Positions 20,299 to 26,594 of a stretch of DNA of 64,000 nt are shown here, one piece after another. The stretch lies in IMG/VR virus record IMGVR_UViG_3300031957_002677, positions 1 through 64,000 of that record; one strand, given 5' to 3'. Origin of the DNA: a virus. Position 1 is the stretch's first letter. Each line of letters opens with the position of its first letter. The notes beneath the pieces are model-generated. The model worked only from the letters and a program-made list of their open reading frames with translations. It was not told the DNA's origin and made no database searches. Position numbers and translations under genes: made by a program.

Positions 20299-20578
20299 AT
20301 CGGACCAATTTTTTTCTGCGAAATTTTTTGACGGATTCTGAAACCCATCGACGAATTATATATGCGACCTTACAGGGACGGTTTATACTCTCGGAATTTT
20401 TTTTCTAATCGTTATATCGAACTCTCATTGTCACCTCTGTAGGTTGCGGGTCTCTATGCTTTTTTATATACAACCCCCATAATAACAACAACTGCTGTTG
20501 ACGAACGAATAAGACTGTGCTATACTTAGGAAGGCAGAATGAACTGCCCTCCGTGTTACTTAGTGTAAGTCTTAAGTA
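20299..20578. other. Non-coding stretch with RNA-structure and promoter signals
   Basis: No gene of reasonable size is seen. Minus strand holds an 8-base-pair hairpin at about 20329-20348 followed by A residues rather than U, a TATAAT-like box at 20355-20360 with no clear -35, and a 7-codon reading frame (20405-20428) behind a good Shine-Dalgarno. Plus strand holds a promoter at 20498-20526. The end at 20522-20579 can fold into a three-way junction. Confidence 0.5.
20498..20526 (+). promoter_or_regulatory. Plus-strand promoter TTGACG-17-TATACT
   Basis: TTGACG (20498-20503) and TATACT (20521-20526) are spaced by 17 bases on the plus strand, although every gene here is on the minus strand. It would give an RNA antisense to the 30-aa and 115-aa genes. 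Sequence match is good; activity unknown. Confidence 0.55.
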
Positions 20579-20579
20579 T
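20522..20579 (-). ncRNA. Candidate structured RNA (three-way junction) after the 30-aa gene
   Basis: In the minus-strand transcript, AUACUUA (20579-20573) pairs with UAAGUAU (20528-20522). Inside are two hairpins: ACUUA-CAC-UAAGU and GGAGGGCAG-UUCAUU-CUGCCUUCC. The nine-pair helix is complete only in minus-strand RNA, using one G-U pair; plus-strand RNA would have an A-C mismatch. No U-tract follows, so it is not a classical terminator. It could stabilise or process the 3' end. Confidence 0.45.
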
Positions 20580-20671
20580 CAATACAGTGCTTCAATTGCC
20601 TCAAGAATAAGAAGAATATCATTACCATTCTGTGCGGTTTCGAGTGCAGAGAAGAGATCAGACTTAGACAT
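20579..20671 (-). CDS. Tiny conserved protein (30 aa)
   Basis: A 30-aa open frame, MSKSDLFSAL followed by a helical ILLILEAIEALY end. It follows the 115-aa gene in the same direction and has the look of very short conserved cyanophage proteins. The stop codon touches the base of the predicted RNA structure. Function unknown. Confidence 0.6.
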   Translation of the reverse strand: MSKSDLFSALETAQNGNDILLILEAIEALY

Positions 20672-20734
20672 GGAAAGTGTTAGATAGTGTGTGTGATTGG
20701 TGGGTTTAAAGTCATCACCAGGACTGTTGTAATC

Positions 20735-21082
20735 TTATGCGAAGATGTAACCGTTGGAGAAATCTTCGGTGCTGAATACTTTCTCAGCACCCATCTGTCC
20801 TGTGAACTTTCTTACAAACCACTGATAGTTCTTCTGGAATACACCCTCACCAGCAATGCAGAAAGCATCACATAAGGCATTCAATCTGCTCTTAGTTGTA
20901 ACAGACTGCCAACCACCGTCGAAGATAGTCATCGAATCTTCGTCGATTTCTGCAATCTTGTTACCGTGAAGACGTACAATAGAGACACCAGATTCTGCGT
21001 CAAAATGTACCGAAGTGTTCGCAGACTGCCAGTTCTGATTGTTCTGAACTGCTGCGATCATTTGGGTTTCGATCTTACGCAT
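20735..21082 (-). CDS. Conserved cyanophage-type protein (115 aa)
   Basis: A 115-aa protein starting MRKIETQMIAAVQN with RLHGNKIAEID and TKSRLNALCDAF segments; I recall several related copies in T4-like cyanophages. It shows no membrane segment and no catalytic motif. It is the first gene after compound promoter 21118-21172, with AAAGGA in the leader as a ribosome-binding site. Confidence 0.75.
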   Translation of the reverse strand: MRKIETQMIAAVQNNQNWQSANTSVHFDAESGVSIVRLHGNKIAEIDEDSMTIFDGGWQSVTTKSRLNALCDAFCIAGEGVFQKNYQWFVRKFTGQMGAEKVFSTEDFSNGYIFA

Positions 21083-21117
21083 TAGAGTCGGTTGAGGTGT
21101 GTTCCTTTGACTCTCTT

Positions 21118-21172
21118 ATAATACACGGAAACAGACCCCGATCAACCGACCCTGTGACACTTCGGCAACTGG
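21118..21172 (-). promoter_or_regulatory. Compound promoter (copy D)
   Basis: Minus strand: upstream element CCAGTTGCCGAAGTGTCAC (21172-21154), TTGATC as -35, 16 bases, then TATTAT (21123-21118). The distance from element to -10 is one base off most other copies. It drives the 115-aa gene. Confidence 0.65.
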
Positions 21173-21200
21173 TTTTAATTCTCTATACTTTCCTCACAGA

Positions 21201-21368
21201 TTACCAAAGTGAATCATACTTATTGGAGAGGTCCTCAATATAACTTTCTACCTTCTCTCCTCCTTGCAATTCAAATAACTTTTCCCAGTCAATCTGATGA
21301 GGATTAAAGTCATCCATTGCTTCAATCTCAAGAGTGATGCGATACTTTGTCTTCTGTGCGTAAGGCAT
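21201..21368 (-). CDS. Small protein (55 aa)
   Basis: A 55-aa acidic protein, starting MPYAQKTKYRITLEIE and ending LSNKYDSLW, with NPHQIDWEKLFELQGGEKV in the middle. The start ATG at 21368 lies about 29 bases downstream of a perfect sigma-70 promoter, which strongly supports the gene. The residue pattern suggests one small alpha/beta domain. Function unknown. Confidence 0.7.
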   Translation of the reverse strand: MPYAQKTKYRITLEIEAMDDFNPHQIDWEKLFELQGGEKVESYIEDLSNKYDSLW

Positions 21369-21396
21369 TGTTCTTCGTTGAAATGAGGACTCTGTT

Positions 21397-21425
21397 ATTA
21401 TAGTTCATTCTGAGACTGATGTCAA
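21397..21425 (-). promoter_or_regulatory. Perfect sigma-70 promoter TTGACA-17-TATAAT
   Basis: Both hexamers are exact consensus on the minus strand (TTGACA 21425-21420, TATAAT 21402-21397) with 17-base spacing. It should be read by the host housekeeping sigma factor right after infection. It points at the 55-aa gene and lies at the edge of the non-coding candidate origin. Confidence 0.85.
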
Positions 21426-21497
21426 GAATGTTATAATGCAATTTCAGAATGTTAAAGAATATTTATATCAGGGTTTTCATATTTTTTTATCTGGGTG

Positions 21498-21526
21498 TTG
21501 ACATTTTCTGCAAATCCTGATAGACT
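21498..21526 (+). promoter_or_regulatory. Plus-strand promoter TTGACA-17-TAGACT in candidate origin
   Basis: Exact TTGACA (21498-21503) and TAGACT (21521-21526), 17 bases apart, pointing away from the coding direction and into the repeats and DnaA-like boxes. A short RNA made here could act as a leading-strand primer. No gene lies on this strand downstream. Confidence 0.5.
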
Positions 21527-21538
21527 GCAAGTTAAGAT

Positions 21539-21594
21539 GACTATAAGAGAAGGCATTTAATAGGCATATAAGACTATAAGATCAGGCATTTAGA
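21539..21594. repeat. Two direct repeats, 33-base period
   Basis: GACTATAAGA + two bases + AGGCATTTA + two bases + AGG occurs at 21539 and again at 21572. A partial AGGCATATA lies between. The units are A/T-rich, as in unwinding elements or iterons. Confidence 0.7.
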
Positions 21595-21633
21595 AGGATT
21601 AAAAGGGAATAAGATCATACATTTACATCATTG

Positions 21634-21694
21634 TTTTCCACAGATAATATCACAATAACAGGGATTATACACAGTTTAAGTATACTTTTCCACA
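21634..21694 (+). promoter_or_regulatory. Three DnaA-box-like sites
   Basis: TTTTCCACA at 21634-21642 and 21686-21694, and TTATACACA at 21665-21673, all in the same orientation. The first form is the cyanobacterial DnaA box and the second fits TTATNCACA. Starts are 31 and 21 bases apart, close to three and two helical turns. Confidence 0.55.
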
Positions 21695-21753
21695 GGGTTG
21701 TTGAAAACCTATAAACATCTCATATACATTTAAAATAACATTTATAATTGAAT

Positions 21754-21921
21754 TTAATCAAATAATGGTATAATTTCAGTGTTTTTACACCCTAATTCCT
21801 TTACATAACGTTCCCAGAGCATTGCATCTCTTACATCAAAGAATGTTGCTTCTTGCTTACTCCAATACCCTGATTTCTTCTCTTTCTTGTATACTACACT
21901 GAAACGATTGATCATTGTCAT
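21754..21921 (-). CDS. Small protein (55 aa)
   Basis: A 55-aa protein starting MTMINRFSVVYKKEKKSGYWSK, then EATFFDVRDAMLWERYV. The alternation looks like a small beta-beta-alpha domain. The start at 21921 overlaps the membrane-protein gene by 65 bases; ATG at 21915 and TTG at 21942 are alternatives. It is the last gene of a long operon before the non-coding stretch. Function unknown. Confidence 0.6.
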   Translation of the reverse strand: MTMINRFSVVYKKEKKSGYWSKQEATFFDVRDAMLWERYVKELGCKNTEIIPLFD

Positions 21922-22087
21922 AATGTCGAATAACTCCTGCAATAATAAAGCAATTGGTAATCAGATAAGAGATAAAGATAACTGTTCTAAGTAATGCAAT
22001 ATAATTATCATATTCATTTGTTTTATCATCAGAGAATGATCCTAATGAATACTTCCATATTGTCCAGAGTTTGTGTATATTAAGCAT
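21857..22087 (-). CDS. Small single-pass membrane protein (76 aa)
   Basis: Starting MLNIHKLWTIWKYSLGSFSDD, the protein has one hydrophobic segment at about residues 35-53 (LRTVIFISYLITNCFIIAG) followed by a charged tail, with no cleavable signal. The ATG at 22087 overlaps the oxygenase stop by eight bases. I recall relatives with the same GSFSDDKT and ITNCFIIAGVIRH pattern in cyanophages. Probably an inner-membrane protein; role unknown. Confidence 0.7.
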   Translation of the reverse strand: MLNIHKLWTIWKYSLGSFSDDKTNEYDNYIALLRTVIFISYLITNCFIIAGVIRHYDNDQSFQCSIQEREEIRVLE

Positions 22088-22604
22088 ATACAATATTCAG
22101 TGTCATTCTTAAGTTTTCATCTGTTGAATTAGTTCCCATATGTTCATAAGTATTAGGAAAGAGAATTGCTCTATTTGCTTTACTTTGAACTCTCTTGATT
22201 CTACCTTGTTCATCTCTTATCTGTGTATATCCATTATTATCATTTAACATCAGAATACAAATTTTTAATGATGGGGCAGGGAATGATTGTCCTTCCTTTG
22301 TATCATTATCAATGACATCAATATGATATGGTTTTTCTTTCAATGTGCATCCTTTTAATGTACCATTGACCTTTACTCTTACAATTGAATATAGATCATC
22401 GATTGTATGAATAACGGGCAGGATATCATCAAAGAATTCAGATTGTGGTTGGTATTCATTATAAAAGACATGTACTAATTGAGGAATATCATCATCTTCA
22501 TAAACAGAATAATCTTCATACTCCCATGGAATTTGTTTAGGAATATAACTCATCATTTCTGATAAGTGTTCCTTTGGTATAAAATTATCAATAACTTGTA
22601 TCAT
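22080..22604 (-). CDS. 2OG-Fe(II) oxygenase-like protein
   Basis: This 174-aa protein has the prolyl-hydroxylase-type triad: YHID (His94, Asp96), YEHMG (His155) and LRMTLNIVY (Arg166), with an ILFPN strand before the distal His. Substrate is unknown. Unlike most others here, it is in the accessory small-gene operon and not next to fibre genes. It abuts the 89-aa gene upstream and overlaps the membrane-protein gene downstream. Confidence 0.7.
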   Translation of the reverse strand: MIQVIDNFIPKEHLSEMMSYIPKQIPWEYEDYSVYEDDDIPQLVHVFYNEYQPQSEFFDDILPVIHTIDDLYSIVRVKVNGTLKGCTLKEKPYHIDVIDNDTKEGQSFPAPSLKICILMLNDNNGYTQIRDEQGRIKRVQSKANRAILFPNTYEHMGTNSTDENLRMTLNIVYA

Positions 22605-22874
22605 CTATATCTCCCTTACATATACATCCATTTCTTCTAATGTTTTACCATACTTATTCCTTCTTGTATGAACATACTCCAAATCTTTCCAGAATGGAGG
22701 ATGGCACAATAATAAGGTATGAATATACTTATGCTTCTCATTCTTCGTATACTCACAATTAGGTTTTGGTTTAATACCTGTTTCAATTGTAATGTATAAA
22801 TCATCAACAAAATAAACCCATCCACATTGATCTTTCCATATTACATAATCATCAATTTGTGGTTTATATGTCAT
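22605..22874 (-). CDS. Conserved small protein (89 aa)
   Basis: An 89-aa protein (MTYKPQIDDYVIWKDQCGWVYF...) with an SH3-like beta pattern at the start (YVIWK..GWVYFVDDLYITIE) and a HTLLLCHPPFWKDL segment. It overlaps the upstream gene by four bases (ATGA) and ends right before the oxygenase ATG. No catalytic motif is seen. Function unknown. Confidence 0.7.
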   Translation of the reverse strand: MTYKPQIDDYVIWKDQCGWVYFVDDLYITIETGIKPKPNCEYTKNEKHKYIHTLLLCHPPFWKDLEYVHTRRNKYGKTLEEMDVYVREI

Positions 22875-23191
22875 GAGTAGAGAGCACTTTCTAATGGATT
22901 GAGATTAAGTTGCATCGATGTGTAAGGACTCGTACTATTAACTGAGACCTCTTTACCTATCTTATTTGAGTTGATGGGGGCATGGTAAGTGTTCTGATTG
23001 CCTCTCTTCTTTGTTGATCTTGTTTTGACAAATCCCCAGATGGTCCGAACAAGTTGATCATCATCACGAAAAACATACCGACGATGATGTAATAACCAAA
23101 TCGAAACAGTGCTAGCATTGTGTTGTTCAACTAAGTAAGAATAACCTTCTGGTGGTGAATGTGGAAAGTCAGATGGGAGTTCTAAGGTCAT
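22871..23191 (-). CDS. Conserved cyanophage-type protein (106 aa)
   Basis: Starting MTLELPSDFPHSPPEGYSY, with HHRRYVFRDDDQLVRTIWGF, then YHAPINSNKIGKEV and a C-terminal LNPLESALYS. I recall this pattern in a small protein common to T4-like cyanophages. The ATG at 23191 overlaps the upstream gene by 23 bases; a GTG at 23200 is a less likely start. Function unknown. Confidence 0.7.
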   Translation of the reverse strand: MTLELPSDFPHSPPEGYSYLVEQHNASTVSIWLLHHRRYVFRDDDQLVRTIWGFVKTRSTKKRGNQNTYHAPINSNKIGKEVSVNSTSPYTSMQLNLNPLESALYS

Positions 23192-23396
23192 CAAAGTCAC
23201 TATCAGTTGGTGATAAATTACCGATCATAAAATCATGAATTTCACTTGTCTTTTCATAATTGTCAAGTGCATCATCTTTTAAGACCTTTGATTCAGATAA
23301 TAACATCTCAAAGATTTGTACTGGTTCGATGTTATGATCTAAACAATCTTTGAACCAATGTTTGATTTGAATACGAAGTGATTCGGTTGGTGTCAT
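23169..23396 (-). CDS. Small protein (75 aa)
   Basis: A 75-aa acidic protein (MTPTESLRIQIKHWFKDC...) that is helical in its first half. Its ATG overlaps the stop codon of the 40-aa gene (TAATG), which supports translation in series. No family recognised. Confidence 0.6.
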   Translation of the reverse strand: MTPTESLRIQIKHWFKDCLDHNIEPVQIFEMLLSESKVLKDDALDNYEKTSEIHDFMIGNLSPTDSDFDDLRTPI

Positions 23397-23518
23397 TACA
23401 GAAACTCCGCAATGTAGTAATCAACAGTGATCTCTAATCGTTCAGCATCTTGTTCAGAATACTCGATCAATTTCTCAAGTTCAGCAACTTCGAGTTCATA
23501 CAACTTTTCAGTCTTCAT
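23396..23518 (-). CDS. Tiny helical protein (40 aa)
   Basis: A 40-aa frame, MKTEKLYELEVAELEKLIEY followed by SEQDAERLEI, with a heptad-like Leu/Ile pattern suggesting one amphipathic helix or short coiled coil. It overlaps the upstream gene by four bases and the downstream gene by one. Function unknown. Confidence 0.55.
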   Translation of the reverse strand: MKTEKLYELEVAELEKLIEYSEQDAERLEITVDYYIAEFL

Positions 23519-23655
23519 AATACAGCAGTGACAGAAATTACAGTGGCATTAGGATTACGTGCAAGAGCAACTTGTCTTGCTTCTGAATAGTTACGGGCAA
23601 TGACTTCTTCCTTAAAGACAGTACCCGCAACAAATAACTTAACCTCGCACCTCAT
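23515..23655 (-). CDS. Tiny conserved protein (46 aa)
   Basis: A 46-aa frame beginning MRCEVKLFVAGTVFKEEV and ending NPNATVISVTAVL, a beta-alpha-beta-like pattern seen in short cyanophage proteins. It overlaps the downstream 40-aa gene by four bases (ATGA) and the upstream 59-aa gene by 17. Function unknown. Confidence 0.6.
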   Translation of the reverse strand: MRCEVKLFVAGTVFKEEVIARNYSEARQVALARNPNATVISVTAVL

Positions 23656-23818
23656 AACTTGAAAGCAATTTGTTAAACAGTGCAGGTGTTCTCACTGAGA
23701 ATTGATCCTCACAATCTTTTTGCTCCTCAATAGTCATCAACTGAAGTGCAGTCATCAGAACATTTAACTCATCAGATGTGAGTTTGACTTTTGTGAATGA
23801 AACGGTCGAACTTTTCAA
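23639..23818 (-). CDS. Small protein with TTG start (59 aa)
   Basis: The frame reads KVKLTSDELNVLMTAL...FNKLLSSYEVRG. No ATG precedes the conserved-looking part. A TTG at 23818 gives 59 aa and has AGAGGG eight bases upstream, a better ribosome site than any inner ATG. It overlaps the 62-aa gene by 47 bases. Helical; function unknown. The start is the uncertain part. Confidence 0.45.
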   Translation of the reverse strand: MKSSTVSFTKVKLTSDELNVLMTALQLMTIEEQKDCEDQFSVRTPALFNKLLSSYEVRG

Positions 23819-23960
23819 TTTGATAACCCTCTTTGAGTGCTTGGTTAATAATACTCGAATACGAGTGTGATGTCAATGGGATGTATCTGTGGACCAGAAA
23901 ATCCTCACAATCTTCTGAAAGTGCTTCTAATTCGTGATGATTAAGTGTATCAAGATCCAT
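23772..23960 (-). CDS. Small protein (62 aa)
   Basis: A 62-aa protein starting MDLDTLNHHELEALSEDC, acidic and helical at the start and basic at the end (EKFDRFIHKSQTHI). It is in the long small-gene operon from compound promoter 24588-24646. No family recognised. Confidence 0.55.
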   Translation of the reverse strand: MDLDTLNHHELEALSEDCEDFLVHRYIPLTSHSYSSIINQALKEGYQIEKFDRFIHKSQTHI

Positions 23961-24004
23961 ATAAGAATGTTTTGATGTTCACACTAATTATACCACTTAT
24001 TAAA

Positions 24005-24148
24005 TCAGTAATCATAATCAGCAGACAAATATTCATTCATGTTAAACTCTTTCTCATCCGCAATCTCTGGGATGTCATAGATTTCAGCAGGAAGATCCAT
24101 GATTTCACGAATCTTTGCATCTTCATAATATGCTTCAGTGTAGTTCAT
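24005..24148 (-). CDS. Small acidic protein (47 aa)
   Basis: A 47-aa strongly acidic protein, starting MNYTEAYYEDAKIREIMDL and ending ADYDY. It follows the 60-aa gene by five bases in the same operon. Acidic small phage proteins often bind host proteins or mimic DNA, but nothing here shows which. Confidence 0.55.
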   Translation of the reverse strand: MNYTEAYYEDAKIREIMDLPAEIYDIPEIADEKEFNMNEYLSADYDY

Positions 24149-24153
24149 TTGAA

Positions 24154-24336
24154 TTAACCTCCGAACATTTCATCGAACAATTGTTGCCCAGACTTGAACT
24201 CATCCATGCGTTCTTGTGATTCTTTACGCATAAGTTCAACCTTATCTGAACACTCGTTGACCTTATCTGTCAGTCTCAGTAGTTCATCACCTGAGAGAGT
24301 TGAACACATTGAACCGTTTGGACCTTTGAATAACAT
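24154..24336 (-). CDS. Small protein (60 aa, possibly 75 aa)
   Basis: From ATG 24336: MLFKGPNGSMCSTLSGDELL, then a helical region KVNECSDKVELM. The same frame continues upstream with a protein-like NIKEQLSNLSIRKP segment to a CTG at 24381. That CTG overlaps the previous stop as CTGA and has GAGG seven bases before it, so a rare CTG start giving 75 aa is possible. Function unknown. Confidence 0.55.
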   Translation of the reverse strand: MLFKGPNGSMCSTLSGDELLRLTDKVNECSDKVELMRKESQERMDEFKSGQQLFDEMFGG

Positions 24337-24377
24337 TGGTTTGCGAATAGAAAGATTGGAAAGTTGTTCTTTAATAT

Positions 24378-24581
24378 TCAGTTTGATGCCTCAGAATATA
24401 CATCATAGAATAAATCAAATGCAAGTTCATCACCTGCAAAAGAGTTGATTTCTGCCTGATCACATACCCAATCAAATGCCATATCAAGGTCAGCACCTGT
24501 TTCAATCACAAAGGATTGTAAACCACGGATCGCATCGACGAATTTGGAGTTGTTGAGAAGCATTGGATTTGTTTTGTTCAT
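24378..24581 (-). CDS. Small acidic protein (67 aa)
   Basis: A 67-aa protein, MNKTNPMLLNNSKFVDAIRG followed by DMAFDWVCDQAEINSFAG, helical and acidic. It is the first gene after compound promoter 24588-24646, only seven bases from the -10, so the leader is extremely short. Function unknown. Confidence 0.6.
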   Translation of the reverse strand: MNKTNPMLLNNSKFVDAIRGLQSFVIETGADLDMAFDWVCDQAEINSFAGDELAFDLFYDVYSEASN

Positions 24582-24587
24582 ACAGAC

Positions 24588-24646
24588 AGTATGGCAGATT
24601 TTGGGGGCAATTGCAAGGCAGAATGGACACCTTGCTCACTGGCACA
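24588..24646 (-). promoter_or_regulatory. Compound promoter (copy F)
   Basis: Minus strand: upstream element TGTGCCAGTGAGCAAGGTGT + CCAT, 29 bases, then CATACT (24593-24588). No good -35 is present; the gap carries GCCCCCAAAA as in copies A and E. It heads the longest small-gene operon (24581 to 21754). Confidence 0.6.
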
Positions 24647-24647
24647 A

Positions 24648-24842
24648 TCAATAATGATGCTTACTGCCTCTATAGTTAAAGTCATCCATTGGGTCAGATG
24701 GGTTCTCTAATGAATAATTAACAGCATTGTCCCAATCACCACGAGCAATGTCATTTAGGACATTAAGAATATCTACCTGCGTTTCTGTGTTCTCATCCAG
24801 AATCTGAATGTATGCGTTGAATGTTTCTTGAGTGACTGTCAT
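24648..24842 (-). CDS. Small acidic protein (64 aa)
   Basis: A 64-aa protein starting MTVTQETFNAYIQILDE, ending NYRGSKHHY, mainly helical and acidic. It ends exactly where compound promoter copy F begins. Second gene of the operon from promoter 25180-25239. Function unknown. Confidence 0.6.
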   Translation of the reverse strand: MTVTQETFNAYIQILDENTETQVDILNVLNDIARGDWDNAVNYSLENPSDPMDDFNYRGSKHHY

Positions 24843-24885
24843 TGTGTGTGAATTAGTGAGTGAATGAGTAAGAGTTAATTAGTGA

Positions 24886-25152
24886 TCAGAGTTCTGCCAT
24901 CATTTCATTCATTTCATCATAGTTGATTGCAGGGTCATTCCATGCAACATTGTCTCCAGTCTTTTGGAGAAACTTACCAATTGTTCCATCCATCATGCAA
25001 CGGACAAACTTATCATAAGGTGTCTCATTTGAATCGCAATATGTTACACATGCCTTAGCAGTGTTATAAAGGAACTCCTGATTACTGATCCAAAGTGATG
25101 CATTCCAGGTTTCATAGTTTGACCAACCGTTGTAAGTTTCGTTTGAGGTCAT
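24886..25152 (-). CDS. YNGWSNYETW-type small phage protein (88 aa)
   Basis: An 88-aa protein starting MTSNETYNGWSNYETW with NASLWISNQEF. This start is typical of a widespread phage family of unknown function (DUF7249-like as I recall). The frame is open to 25212, but ATG 25173 would fall at the transcription start and longer forms would include the promoter, so ATG 25152 is chosen. Confidence 0.65.
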   Translation of the reverse strand: MTSNETYNGWSNYETWNASLWISNQEFLYNTAKACVTYCDSNETPYDKFVRCMMDGTIGKFLQKTGDNVAWNDPAINYDEMNEMMAEL

Positions 25153-25179
25153 GGTGGTTTGTTTGATTTCCATACTGTT

Positions 25180-25239
25180 AGTATGGCACAGGATCAGGGT
25201 CTTTGGGGGCAAGAGTGGACACTTTGACCAACTGGCACA
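25180..25239 (-). promoter_or_regulatory. Compound promoter (copy E)
   Basis: Minus strand: upstream element TGTGCCAGTTGGTCAAAG + TGTCCAC (25239-25215), then GTGCCATACT around 25188-25180. The element is identical to copy A. No -35 consensus; the spacer has a C-run. Followed by AACAGTATG, shared with copy G. Confidence 0.7.
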
Positions 25240-25240
25240 G

Positions 25241-25441
25241 TCATCCGTGATTTTCCATAAATTCGTCTAATGTGTAACCTTCATCAGTTGATGTTTCTTC
25301 AATCAATTCCTCCAATGAATAACATTCAAGTTTCAAACGATACTCTTCGGGAGTATCATCTTCTGGGTCATAATCATCATGACAAAGATAATCCCATTCG
25401 TGAACAAGTGCATCAATCAATTGTTCTTTAGTGTAGTTCAT
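25241..25441 (-). CDS. Small acidic protein (66 aa)
   Basis: A 66-aa very acidic protein: MNYTKEQLIDALVHEWDYL then DDYDPEDDTPEEYR and SLEELIEETSTDEG. The MNYT(K/L)xQL start resembles that of the 95-aa protein two genes upstream, suggesting related leaders. It overlaps the 89-aa gene by four bases. Function unknown; DNA mimicry would fit the charge but is speculation. Confidence 0.6.
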   Translation of the reverse strand: MNYTKEQLIDALVHEWDYLCHDDYDPEDDTPEEYRLKLECYSLEELIEETSTDEGYTLDEFMENHG

Positions 25442-25707
25442 AACTTACCACTTACAAATGCGTCACCAACAATATAACTGTGATCATCTAATGTACCATC
25501 TTGTTCACACTTAAGATGCCATCGTGTCATGTTCACAACATTATCCTTTCCAAGACCAGTTAACATTTTACGACCTTGTTTTGTCGTTGTTGAGTGTAAT
25601 CCAAACCGAGTCTCCCAGACATAGAAACAATCATCGATCAATTCTGCATCATCTGGAATACCCATCTCTCGCAGTTTTGCTACGTCTAACATTTCTTCGT
25701 GTGTCAT
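25438..25707 (-). CDS. Small protein (89 aa)
   Basis: From ATG 25707, an 89-aa protein starting MTHEEMLDVAKLREMGIPDD and containing GLHSTTTKQGRKMLTG and NMTRWHLKCEQDG. A perfect ribosome site GGAGGT lies seven bases before this ATG, so the longer frame to 25800 is rejected. It overlaps its neighbours on both sides by four bases. Function unknown. Confidence 0.65.
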   Translation of the reverse strand: MTHEEMLDVAKLREMGIPDDAELIDDCFYVWETRFGLHSTTTKQGRKMLTGLGKDNVVNMTRWHLKCEQDGTLDDHSYIVGDAFVSGKL

Positions 25708-25991
25708 TTTACCTCCAATAATTCTTGTTGCATTACCATATATTGCTCCTCTGTTGCTTCTTCTACTGCATCTTGAATTGCTGTATAAATGTAATCGCAA
25801 TCACCAACTTGATAGAAAATGTTTTCGGCAAGTTCACGATTGTCTAATGCAACATATTCTGGATTACCATCATCATCAGTCAAATAGCAATCTTCAGCAG
25901 TGTAAATCCATGCCGAACAGGGTGCATCTTCTCCCTGAACTTCGATCAGTTTGTTGACACGTTCTTGAAGTTGCTTGAGAGTGTAATTCAT
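25704..25991 (-). CDS. Small acidic protein (95 aa)
   Basis: A 95-aa protein, MNYTLKQLQERVNKLIEVQG, then PCSAWIYTAEDCYLTDDDG and NIFYQVGDCDYIY, ending in an acidic helix. It looks like a folded alpha/beta domain. It has a four-base overlap with the next gene. No family recognised. Confidence 0.65.
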   Translation of the reverse strand: MNYTLKQLQERVNKLIEVQGEDAPCSAWIYTAEDCYLTDDDGNPEYVALDNRELAENIFYQVGDCDYIYTAIQDAVEEATEEQYMVMQQELLEVK

Positions 25992-26033
25992 GATTTAGTC
26001 CTAATTTGGATGAGATTTGGAGTTAGTTAGGAG

Positions 26034-26201
26034 TTAAAAGACGTTTGTCCATCTTTCGTGCTGTATTCTGGTGATTCTACCATCATCAAGTAGATTATCA
26101 CAGACACGACAGAAAACATCGAACTTTTCTAATCTTGTCATGTTAGAGTCAATGCCAGTTGCAGTTTTTCCAACGACTTTGAGAACTTGATGTTTGAGCA
26201 T
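26034..26201 (-). CDS. Small protein (55 aa)
   Basis: From ATG 26201 the protein is 55 aa (MLKHQVLKVVGKTATGID...DDGRITRIQHERWTNVF). The longer frame to 26237 would overlap the upstream gene without a ribosome site. The DDGRIT..QHERW end resembles short domains found in phage metabolic proteins, but no function can be given. Confidence 0.55.
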   Translation of the reverse strand: MLKHQVLKVVGKTATGIDSNMTRLEKFDVFCRVCDNLLDDGRITRIQHERWTNVF

Positions 26202-26205
26202 GATG

Positions 26206-26385
26206 TTAGTTAGTGACGTAGGTTTGTGCGATTGCATCAGACTTGAATCGTCTGCATAACTTAAACAACAGTTTTAAGTCATCCTTAATCACATATCGGA
26301 ACGAGGATGATTCAATCACAAAGTTACCATCTTCCAACCATACTTGTGGGAGTTTCTTTTTGTAGATCGGGAAGTCAGTTGGCAT
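26206..26385 (-). CDS. Small protein (59 aa)
   Basis: A 59-aa protein from ATG 26385 starting MPTDFPIYKKKLPQVWLEDG, with NFVIESSSFRYVIKDDL and a basic helix RRFKSDAIAQ. It lies four bases after the 55-aa gene at 26390. The longer start at 26424 overlaps that gene and is less likely. Function unknown. Confidence 0.55.
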   Translation of the reverse strand: MPTDFPIYKKKLPQVWLEDGNFVIESSSFRYVIKDDLKLLFKLCRRFKSDAIAQTYVTN

Positions 26386-26389
26386 GATG

Positions 26390-26557
26390 TTAGTTGATGG
26401 GGAAGTTGGTGCAGACTGCATCACATAGAATGCGAGTTAAATCATCACGTTCTCCCTGATATTGTTCAAGATGATCGTTGAAAAATCCATCAACAATAGC
26501 ATCAATGTCTTCCATCAATTGTTCTCTTTGTGATAACATTTCGAGTTGATCGTTCAT
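26390..26557 (-). CDS. Small helical protein (55 aa)
   Basis: A 55-aa frame, MNDQLEMLSQREQLMEDID then GFFNDHLEQYQGERDDL, acidic and strongly helical. It sits between the 84-aa and 59-aa genes with gaps of 37 and 4 bases and fills what would otherwise be an empty stretch. Function unknown. Confidence 0.55.
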   Translation of the reverse strand: MNDQLEMLSQREQLMEDIDAIVDGFFNDHLEQYQGERDDLTRILCDAVCTNFPIN

Positions 26558-26594
26558 TTGAAGAGTGTGGAATAGGATTTGATAAGTGACATAA

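Larger units (their letters stand above)
21426..21753. other. Candidate replication origin (non-coding)
   Basis: About 330 bases without a gene, markedly A/T-rich. In plus-strand order it holds a TTGACA-17-TAGACT promoter, a direct repeat with 33-base period (GACTATAAGA plus AGGCATTTA), and three DnaA-box-like sequences: TTTTCCACA, TTATACACA and TTTTCCACA. TTTTCCACA is the DnaA box form described for cyanobacteria. The arrangement of promoter, unwinding-prone repeats and boxes resembles both bacterial oriC and T4 R-loop origins. Function is inferred from sequence only. Confidence 0.5.

Noticed and set aside
20329-20348. Eight-base-pair hairpin as rho-independent terminator
   Set aside because: On the minus strand it is followed by A residues, not U; on the plus strand no gene ends there.
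21539-21594. Direct repeats as CRISPR array
   Set aside because: Only two full copies, A/T-rich and without unique spacers of even length; no cas genes.
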